From Candidatus Zixiibacteriota bacterium (GTDB lineage Bacteria; Zixibacteria; MSB-5A5; GN15; FEB-12): a stretch of 64,000 nucleotides of DNA. Positions within the stretch are counted from its first letter, which is position 1. Every line of letters begins with the position of its first letter. Location of the stretch: assembly GCA_024278935.1 (NCBI GenBank), contig JAJRSF010000038.1, positions 186,001 to 250,000 on the forward strand, given 5' to 3'. The notes under the pieces were generated by a model. The model saw only the letters and a program-made list of their open reading frames with translations, was not told where the DNA came from and made no database searches. Both the position numbers and the translations under genes were made by a program. Of the stretch, positions 57,650 to 64,000 are shown piece by piece.

Positions 57650-57918
57650 GCCTGTGCTAGATGGGGGATTAGTGGCTCCCTGTTACTCGGAAATCCGCTC
57701 TACCGAGGTCGAATTCCCATTTGAGGGTTTGTTTTGATTGGTTGTGATAGTTGAGCAGTATTGATAATTGGGTCTTGTACAACAGAAGCCTGTGAATCCG
57801 GTCAGGACTGGAAGGTAGCAGCCGTAAGTAGTTTCCTTCTGTGTGTTACGAGTTTCCCCGATTTGAGCCAGCTGACTGTTACGCTAGTTGATTCCGATTC
57901 GATTGTGGGTGCACACAA
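57650..57918 (+). ncRNA. ffs: Signal recognition particle RNA, large Bacillus-like type
   Basis: The domain IV hairpin is clear: GGTCAGGACTGGAAGGTAGC, closely matching the universal GGTCAGGYCCGGAAGGAAGC. Upstream, 57653-57740 matches the Alu domain of Bacillus scRNA (TGTGCTAGATGGGG, CCCTGTTACTCGG, AATCCGCTCTACCGAGG, CGAATTCCCA), and the 3' part ends GGGTGCACAC, pairing with the 5' TGTGC. The size is about 265 nt. Exact ends are estimated. It binds Ffh (not in this window) for membrane targeting. A terminator follows directly. Confidence 0.93.
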
Positions 57919-57922
57919 ATGC

Positions 57923-57953
57923 AAAGCCTCTCTATTTTTAGAGAGGCTTTTTT
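57923..57953 (+). terminator. Terminator of the SRP RNA gene
   Basis: A perfect 11-bp stem AAAGCCTCTCT (57923-57933) / AGAGAGGCTTT (57940-57950) with a 6-nt loop and T6. It lies five bases past the estimated RNA end. Confidence 0.9.
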
Positions 57954-57988
57954 GTTGTGAAATAGATTTATTCATAGTAGATTTAGAA

Positions 57989-58546
57989 ATGACCAAATTG
58001 TTAAATAGTTTAGTGATTTTTATATTACTTCTTTTAGTCGGCTGTGGGTTTTCAGTCCCTGACTTTGAAGCTGTATATGACGCTGAACTCCCAGGAAATA
58101 AATATATTGCTCGAAATTTCAATATTCAATTAGCTTAAGAGAAAATATTCCCATTTAGTTTTAAAATTGAAAAAAGAGTTTTTGATAATAAAAAACAAGA
58201 ATATTATCTGGTTTTAGAAAATGTTACTAAAAATGATAGTCTGGTGGAAATATTAAATAGTGGAAAATCTCTTATTTTAAATGTGGATAATACTCCAATT
58301 ATGCTTTTAAGAAATAATGCTTTTGTAGAATCGACATTTACAATTCATCCTGAGACTAATCCAGTTTTTTTTAGGACTAGAACTTTTTTATATCGAATAA
58401 CTTTAGAACAATTGAAAGTTATTTCTAACGCAAAGGATGTAGAGATTGAAATATTTTCGGATATAAATTATTACAAAGGGAAACTTTTGCAAGAAGATAT
58501 AAATAGGTTTAAAATATTTCTTAATAAATATGGAAATGTTCGGTGA
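57989..58546 (+). pseudogene. Lipoprotein gene with in-frame stop
   Basis: ATG 57989 begins MTKLLNSLVIFILLLLVGCGF, a lipoprotein signal with lipobox LVGC. The frame is interrupted by TAA at 58136-58138 after 49 codons, then stays open in the same frame to TGA at 58544-58546 with similar composition (EKIFPFSFKIEKRVF onward). One substitution (for example CAA or AAA to TAA) would explain it. About 185 residues if intact. No family is recognised. It is AT-rich and lies between the SRP RNA and thrC, with no clear SD. Confidence 0.65.
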
Positions 58547-58564
58547 TAAATAGTTTTCATATCC

Positions 58565-59740
58565 TCATATCCTCTCTTTTAAGACATCCAAATATTTGTA
58601 GCCAGAGCCTGTGTTAAAGATTACAACTGTGTCACTCGGTTTTATGAATTCAGATTTTACTAGCTCATAAAAAGCTGCCAGCGATGCACCACCCTCGGGA
58701 GCAGGGAAGATGCCTTCAAGCCTTGACATATCTTTAGTACCATCAGAGATAGCATCTTCAGAAACTGCCAATGCAGTCCCGCCTGATTTTCGTATCGCAT
58801 CAAGAATCAAGAAATCACCAATCGCACCGGGAACACGAAGACCTGCGGCATGAGTTGTTGGGTTCTCCCACAGTTCGGCGTTGTCGGCATCATCGTTGAA
58901 CGCTTTGACAATAGGAGCGCATCCTTCGGACTGTACTGAAACCATCTTAGGCCGGTGACTATCAATCCATCCGAGCTGTTCCATTTCGTCGAACGCTTTC
59001 CACATGCCGATAAGTCCTGTTCCGCCTCCGGTAGGGTAGATGATAACATCGGGTAGCACAAAGTCTAATTGTTCGGCGAGTTCGTAGCCCATCGTTTTTT
59101 TACCTTCAATGCGGTATGGTTCTTTGAGAGTCGAAACAGCAAACCAGTTTTCAGCATCTACTAAATCATGAACTCTTGCCCCGGCATCTTTGATAGAGCC
59201 GCTTACTTTTTCAACTTCACCGCCATGGTACAGAACGTCAATTGCAAATGCATCAGGAGTAGACTCAGGCATTATGACTTTACATTTTATATTTGCTCTG
59301 GCACAATATGCGGCAAGAGCAGAGCCTGCATTACCGGCGGTTGGGATTATAATTTTTTCAACGCCAAGTTCTTTTGCTTTGGAGACAGCCATTGCCAAAC
59401 CACGTGCTTTAAATGATCCGGTCGGGTTCATCGACTCATCTTTGAAAAAAAGTTTTTCGATGCCGAATTTTTTTCCGATTGTAACCGATGGTTGGAGTGG
59501 TGTCATTCCTTCGCCGAGAGTGACAATGTTTAGAGAATCTAAAACAGGGAGAACTTCGTTGTATCTCCACATAGAATTTATTCGTTTAAAGAGGGAGTCT
59601 TTGGTGAGAGTTTTTTTTGCTTGTTGTAAATCATAGTTTACTAAAAGCGGCAGTCCGCATTGACATAAGTTTATGAGAACTGTATGAGAGAATTTTTTAT
59701 GACATGATGGGCAGTAGAGATTAGTTATTTGACTTTTCAT
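58565..59740 (-). CDS. thrC: Threonine synthase
   Basis: A PLP enzyme that converts O-phosphohomoserine to threonine. The 391 residues have an N-terminal zinc-ribbon-like segment (LYCPSCHKKF, then CQCGLPL), the PLP Lys in ESMNPTGSFKARG, the glycine loop PTAGNAGSALAAY, YPTGGGTGLIGMW and FNTGSGYKYLD. The length and zinc ribbon place it with the shorter archaeal/Gram-positive type rather than the E. coli type. It is monocistronic. No other threonine-pathway gene is in the window. Confidence 0.93.
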   Translation of the reverse strand: MKSQITNLYCPSCHKKFSHTVLINLCQCGLPLLVNYDLQQAKKTLTKDSLFKRINSMWRYNEVLPVLDSLNIVTLGEGMTPLQPSVTIGKKFGIEKLFFKDESMNPTGSFKARGLAMAVSKAKELGVEKIIIPTAGNAGSALAAYCARANIKCKVIMPESTPDAFAIDVLYHGGEVEKVSGSIKDAGARVHDLVDAENWFAVSTLKEPYRIEGKKTMGYELAEQLDFVLPDVIIYPTGGGTGLIGMWKAFDEMEQLGWIDSHRPKMVSVQSEGCAPIVKAFNDDADNAELWENPTTHAAGLRVPGAIGDFLILDAIRKSGGTALAVSEDAISDGTKDMSRLEGIFPAPEGGASLAAFYELVKSEFIKPSDTVVIFNTGSGYKYLDVLKERI

Positions 59741-59815
59741 TGATACCTCGTTGTTTTTTACAACATATCAACAAGCGGTCAAATTATCAATTAAAATGAT
59801 GATTTAAAAATCAGA

Positions 59816-60034
59816 TTAACTTTTTGGAGTATAATCGTAAAACTTTTCATCAAAATTATGATATGCTTCGGTAGGAGTCTTGCCAAACCCTGCAATACCA
59901 TTTTCGATTGATTCACCAAACCATGCACACCATTTATGGTCATGAATAACCAATGTTGGTTTTAAAAATATAGATGGACGTTTCTGGAATTCAATAAATT
60001 CATCAATTTTTTCAATAAGTTTTTCGTCAGACAT
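59816..60034 (-). CDS. Small conserved-looking protein, HicB-like end
   Basis: 72 residues: a helical acidic/basic start (MSDEKLIEKIDEFIEFQKRP) followed by strands (SIFLKPTLVIHDHKWCAWFG) and GIAGFGKTPTEAYHNFDEKFYD. The G-x-G-x-TPxEA pattern recalls the end of HicB-type antitoxin domains, but no HicA toxin gene is adjacent. A good GGAGAAATC site precedes the ATG. Probably real; the function is unknown. Confidence 0.55.
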   Translation of the reverse strand: MSDEKLIEKIDEFIEFQKRPSIFLKPTLVIHDHKWCAWFGESIENGIAGFGKTPTEAYHNFDEKFYDYTPKS

Positions 60035-60105
60035 GATTTCTCCAAGGTTTATAAATAATTAAAACATTACTTTCATTATTTCTGTTCTATCTGTTTATTT
60101 TCGAC

Positions 60106-61002
60106 ATGAATAGCAGTTCACTTTATCTTTTGATCCCGGTAATTTTTTGGGGTTTATCATATATCGCTATCAAAATAGTGCTAGCAGAACTTGAGCCAGT
60201 CGAAATGATTTCGCTTCGGTTTCTGCTTGCCGCACCTACTTTGTGGCTTATTCTCAGGTATAAGAAGATAGCTATATTTCCAATCAAGAACGTCCCTCAA
60301 CTTATTGTGGGAGCGCTACTTATCTTTATCCATTTCTGGGTTATGGCAGTCGGGATGATCGAAACTACCGCCTCAAACACAGCTTGGATTCTCACAACAG
60401 CACCGATTTTTATCGCTATTTTGGGTTGGGTTGTCTTAAAAGAGAAATTTGCCCTTTGGCAGTCGATAGGTCTGCTGATTGCCGCTGTTGGGGTGATTGT
60501 GCTGACTGCAAAGGGATCGCTTGAAAATTTGAAATGGCTCAATTCACGTGGAGATTTTATCGTTCTCGGTTCTTGTGTAACATGGGCGATTTATACTATC
60601 TGGGTGCGTAAAATTAGAGATGTCGCCAGTCCGCTTCTTATGACATTTTGGATGACAGCTTTTGCGGGACTGATTTTTGTACCGTATACTTTTTTAACAT
60701 CTGATATTTCAAAATTTGTTTCACTGCAGACCGACACTCTTGTCAGCCTAATCTTTCTTGGAATCTTTTGTCTTGCGGTTGCATTTTGGTTATGGTCTGA
60801 AGGGCTGGCACGTTTAAAAGCTGCCGAAGTTGGTGTCTACTTATATGTCGAACCGTTAATCACGATGGTTGGTGCTTGGCTGATTTTATCGGAACAGATA
60901 ACAATCTGGTTAATCTTGGGTGCCGTTTTGATTACGGTTGGTGTTTTTATCTCTGAAAATCAAGGGAAGAAAAAAGCAGGGAAGAGACCGACCGATGCGT
61001 GA
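60106..61002 (+). CDS. EamA/DMT-family transporter
   Basis: 298 residues with ten membrane helices in two EamA repeats, typical of drug/metabolite transporters. The first repeat starts LIPVIFWGLSYIAIKIVLAE and the second WAIYTIWVRKIRD. The substrate cannot be predicted; amino-acid or metabolite export is usual. There is no SD; TTTATT (60094-60099) ends 6 bases before the ATG, so a leaderless transcript is possible. Its last codons overlap the next EamA gene by 8 bases. Confidence 0.9.
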   Translation: MNSSSLYLLIPVIFWGLSYIAIKIVLAELEPVEMISLRFLLAAPTLWLILRYKKIAIFPIKNVPQLIVGALLIFIHFWVMAVGMIETTASNTAWILTTAPIFIAILGWVVLKEKFALWQSIGLLIAAVGVIVLTAKGSLENLKWLNSRGDFIVLGSCVTWAIYTIWVRKIRDVASPLLMTFWMTAFAGLIFVPYTFLTSDISKFVSLQTDTLVSLIFLGIFCLAVAFWLWSEGLARLKAAEVGVYLYVEPLITMVGAWLILSEQITIWLILGAVLITVGVFISENQGKKKAGKRPTDA

Positions 61003-61855
61003 ACAGGTCATGCTTCTTGTCGCGGTAATCCTTTGGGGTTTCTCGTTTGTCTTTACAAAAATTGTTCTAGACTTTGTAACGCCTCTTGAACTGATGGGGC
61101 TTCGTTTTTTAATTAGTCTTCCATTTTTATATCTTGTTATTCTGAAGAAAAAAATAAAACTCAGATTTGAACGAAAAGATTATCTTAAAATTCTTATAGG
61201 CGGACTTGTAATCGCATTTCATTTTTTCATTCAAATTACCGGACTCAATTATACCTCAGCAACAAACGCAGGATGGATTATCTCGGTCACGCCACTTGTC
61301 TTGGCAATTTTGTCTTACTTTTTCTTAAAGGAAAAAATTGGTCGAAATGCAATTTACGGAATCATTATCGCAACAACAGGGATAATTCTGCTTGTCTCAC
61401 AAGGGGATATTTCAAACCTCGGATGGTTGTCATCTTATGGTGACTGGCTGTTGCTACTCTCGGCACATACATGGGCGATTTATACAATCGTCACAAGAGA
61501 TGCCTCCCGAAAGTATAATCCGATCGCTGTGACATTTGTGATTTTGATTCCATCAACGATCCTGACTCTTAGCTATATGTTGTTCACATCCGATTGGACA
61601 GTTTTTGTCAATCTCCCGATGGAGCCGATGGTGTCGCTTCTGATTCTTGGACTTTTATGCATGGGTGTTGCACAATGGTTTTGGCAAGAGGGCGTTGCAA
61701 AATTTGGAGCTGCCCGAGCAGGCTTCTTTTTATATCTGGAGCCAATAGCAACAACCGCATTTGCGGTACCATATTTGGGTGAATCTTTTGGACTCTTTGC
61801 GGCCGGTGGCGGATTGCTTGTTTTGGTTGGTGTTTATCTAGCCGGGAAAAAATAA
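60995..61855 (+). CDS. Second EamA/DMT-family transporter
   Basis: About 286 residues with ten membrane helices (LLVAVILWGFSFVFTKIVLD at the start; WAIYTIVTRDASRK opening the second repeat). It is clearly related to the preceding gene, with matching WAIYTI and PLxxxxFWxxxx/VTFVILIP positions, and probably arose by tandem duplication. I use ATG 60995, which overlaps the upstream stop; a longer reading from 60938 is just the other frame of that gene. The pair may form a heterodimer, as some paired small transporters do (inference). Confidence 0.9.
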   Translation: MREQVMLLVAVILWGFSFVFTKIVLDFVTPLELMGLRFLISLPFLYLVILKKKIKLRFERKDYLKILIGGLVIAFHFFIQITGLNYTSATNAGWIISVTPLVLAILSYFFLKEKIGRNAIYGIIIATTGIILLVSQGDISNLGWLSSYGDWLLLLSAHTWAIYTIVTRDASRKYNPIAVTFVILIPSTILTLSYMLFTSDWTVFVNLPMEPMVSLLILGLLCMGVAQWFWQEGVAKFGAARAGFFLYLEPIATTAFAVPYLGESFGLFAAGGGLLVLVGVYLAGKK

Positions 61856-61909
61856 CACTCGCATTTTCTATACAGCTTCGTAGTAATTCTAATTTTTATC
61901 TTCTCTTAC

Positions 61910-62329
61910 ATGAAACAAAACTCGCTCAAATGGTTTTTGAAAACTGCTTTATCATACTTAGGTACGCCCTACCGATGGGGAGGCGATGACCCCTCCGGGT
62001 TTGACTGTTCCGGTTTTGTCCTTGAATGTCTCAAAACTGTCGGGCTTTGTGGGGAGCATCAAGATTTCACTGCTGATTCTTTATTAAAGCATTTTTCCGA
62101 AAAAGAAAAACTAAACTCTCCTAAAGCAGGAGCATTACTTTTTCGGCTCGATAAAAACAACCGAGCCTATCATGTTGTTATCTGCCTAGACGACTCATTC
62201 CAAATCGGAGCATCGGGAGGGAACTCTCAAACGACAGATAATAGCCAAGCATGGCTCCAAAACGCCTATATCAAAATCCGCCCAATTTCTCGTGACCGCC
62301 AAAGGACAATTATTATTTCTATCTTATAA
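61910..62329 (+). CDS. NlpC/P60 family cysteine peptidase
   Basis: 139 residues forming one NlpC/P60 domain: YLGTPYRWGGDDPSGFDCSG with the catalytic Cys (about residue 40), AYHVVICLDD with the catalytic His and a following polar residue. Such enzymes cut peptidoglycan stem peptides. There is no signal peptide and no cell-wall-binding domain, which is unusual. TATCTT (61897-61902) lies 7 bases before the ATG with no SD, so translation may be leaderless. Confidence 0.88.
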   Translation: MKQNSLKWFLKTALSYLGTPYRWGGDDPSGFDCSGFVLECLKTVGLCGEHQDFTADSLLKHFSEKEKLNSPKAGALLFRLDKNNRAYHVVICLDDSFQIGASGGNSQTTDNSQAWLQNAYIKIRPISRDRQRTIIISIL

Positions 62330-62506
62330 ATAACTCCTAATTCCTCAATGATTCTGAGCTTCATACCGATATTTATACCGTAATGCATAAAACGCATAAA
62401 TTGTCTCTTGTAAATGAAACGTTGACAATAAAAGGCGATTTGGTATTATTAGTGTTGTCTACAATTATACAATAGGAATATCCAAAAACAGCTTGGAGGC
62501 TTTATC

Positions 62507-64000
62507 TTGCTTGTATCAAAATTACGAAATAAAATAATTCTGTGCCTTTCTTTAGCTCTTACTTTTCTTTTTTTAAGTCAGTCAATAACTGCGATGCCAA
62601 TGTCGCCAGAACTTGTTGAGAAATTAAGAGAATCAGGTGAACTGCAAAAATTTATAGACCGCATGGCAGCAGCCAAAGCAAAAGGTGTCTGTCAACCATT
62701 TGATGATGCTCATAAAGATCACCAAAGTAATTTTAGTTTAGATGCCAACGCTATTGACACATTTCGTGTTGTTGTCATATTAGCCGACTTCTCGGACAAT
62801 GAAGCTTCAAGTGGCGGAATATTTGGTACTGTCGGTGATTTCGAACATCTTCTGTTTTCCAATGATTCTACCGATGAACATTATTCTATGACAGAATTTT
62901 ATTACGACAATTCATATGGAAATTTTGTTCTTGAGGGTGTTGTCTTAGGATGGTACCGTCTGCCTCAAACATATGCATATTATGTTGATGGCAATAACGG
63001 TTTTAACAGCTATCCGACCAACGCCCAACGTATGGCAGAAGATGCTATTTTGCTTGCCGACCCAAATGTTGATTATTCTCAATTTGATAATGATGGCAAT
63101 GGAACCGCCGATGGTGTTTTCATCGTCCATGCCGGTCCCGGTGCTGAATCAACAGGGTCTGATAACGATATCTGGTCGCACGCCTGGTCAACATCGTACA
63201 CTATGAGTCTCGATGGAATTACTATTTCCAGATACACAACCGAGCCGGAAGAAATGTCGGGTCAGCTTATTACTCAAGGTGTTTTCTCCCACGAATATGG
63301 TCATTTCTTAGGACTACCTGATCTCTATGATACTGACTACTCATCAAGTGGTCTTGGTCAATGGTCACTCATGGCGGGTGGAAGTTGGAACTCAGGCGGA
63401 AGAAAGCCAGCATTTTTGATGCATGGTGTAAAAAAGAACTTGGCTTTACAACTCCTACAAATATAACAATGAACCAAAACCAACTTGAGATTCCATCTAG
63501 TTATTATAATGCTACTTCATTTAGACGTTGGGAAAATGGTTCTGTTGGGCAACAATATTTCTTGATTGAGAATAGACAAAAGACTGATAAAGATTCCGGT
63601 ATCCCGGGGTCGGGCTTATTAATTTATCATATAGATGAAAGCCAATGGGGCAACTCCGACGAAACTCATTATCTGGTAGCTATTGAACAAGCGGATGGTG
63701 ATTTTGATTTAGAAAATGATGTCAACTCTGGTGATTTTGAAGATGTCTGGCCGATTTATATGAAAAATGAATTTACGGATATTTCTACACCGAACACAAA
63801 AAAATACAACGGTGCTCCAACTAATACATTAGTATGGGATATTTCTCCTGCGGATTCTCTTATGTATGCCAATCTTGATATTTCTTATTCTGCTCCACGT
63901 TTTAGCATTACAAGCAGTGAATTCTCCGATGCACTCTATGGAAACAATAATGGCGTTGCTGAAGTAGGAGAGACTTTAACATTTACATTTACTGTCAATA
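62507..64000 (+). CDS. M6-family metalloprotease, one-base frameshift, 3' end outside window
   Basis: An exported protease starting at TTG 62507, seven bases after a strong GGAGG. It has a signal peptide (to about residue 30, ending SITAMP), a pro-region and an M6 catalytic domain with VVVILADFSDNEASSG, WYRLPQTYAYYVDGN and the zinc site SHEYGHFLGLPDLYD (HExxHxxGxxD). The frame breaks at 63414-63418: T5 should be T6, after which FDAWCKKELGFTTPTNITMN continues, open to the window edge. Such proteins in FCB bacteria often end in a T9SS signal, but that part is not visible. Confidence 0.9.

Noticed and set aside
57761-57988. Open reading frame across the SRP RNA leading into the lipoprotein
   Set aside because: The region matches SRP RNA domain IV and its terminator. 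The lipoprotein signal begins at ATG 57989, after the terminator.

Overview
The window is a chromosomal segment of an AT-rich Gram-negative bacterium. Outer-membrane barrels, a TonB-dependent receptor, a PorV-like protein, lipoproteins with lipoboxes, kdsB, and secreted proteins ending in NPFNP-type type IX secretion (T9SS) sorting domains together point to the Fibrobacteres-Chlorobi-Bacteroidetes (FCB) superphylum. I suspect a candidate phylum of the Zixibacteria/Marinimicrobia/KSB1 kind; no rRNA is present to settle it.

Layout. 1-3841 (accessory): end of a membrane glycosyltransferase, a PAS-LuxR regulator, and a disrupted chemoreceptor with two zinc-binding CZB domains. 3842-4168 is packed with palindromes. 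4169-9794 (minus strand): lower glycolysis (barrel protein, gap, lipoprotein, pgk, tpiA) followed by secG and tRNA-Leu(GAG). 9962-10330: an isolated receiver. 10691-23975 (plus strand): kdsB, pyrG and an envelope-polysaccharide series (SLBB export protein, Wzz-like protein, sugar acyltransferase, two DegT aminotransferases, murJ), then a TGS GTPase and panC. 24001-26275: a low-GC island holding a pentapeptide-repeat membrane protein and a mosaic of palindromes; its right edge carries a second copy of the panC 3' end. 26276-34736: an SBBP/T9SS protein, NUDIX, panD, a sugar nucleotidyltransferase, LytR_C protein, rsfS, rho, acpS, pyrE. 34733-39822 (minus): a five-gene sensory operon (substrate-binding protein, sensor kinase, two bare receivers, receiver-kinase hybrid) with no transporter and no output domain. 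40181-50768 (plus): TonB receptor, T9SS cargo and PorV-like triad, a predicted zinc peptidase, rmuC, sthA. 50765-55518 (minus): dnaX, ybaB, recR and a membrane TPR protein. 55676-64000: MarC, a secreted phosphatase, a Bacillus-type large SRP RNA, a broken lipoprotein, thrC, two EamA transporters, NlpC/P60, and an M6 peptidase running off the right end.

Seven otherwise intact genes are each broken by one missing base, six of them in homopolymers. This looks more like a consensus-sequence error than gene decay, so I give merged coordinates for these genes. Two further genes have in-frame TAA codons.

The most interesting items are the output-less sensory operon, an A10 run in dnaX placed to generate a short gamma-like subunit by slippage, the panC-end duplication around the pentapeptide island, palindromes with a constant TCAAG loop and varying stems, and the large SRP RNA. 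No CRISPR array, integrase, transposase or recognisable defence system was seen.
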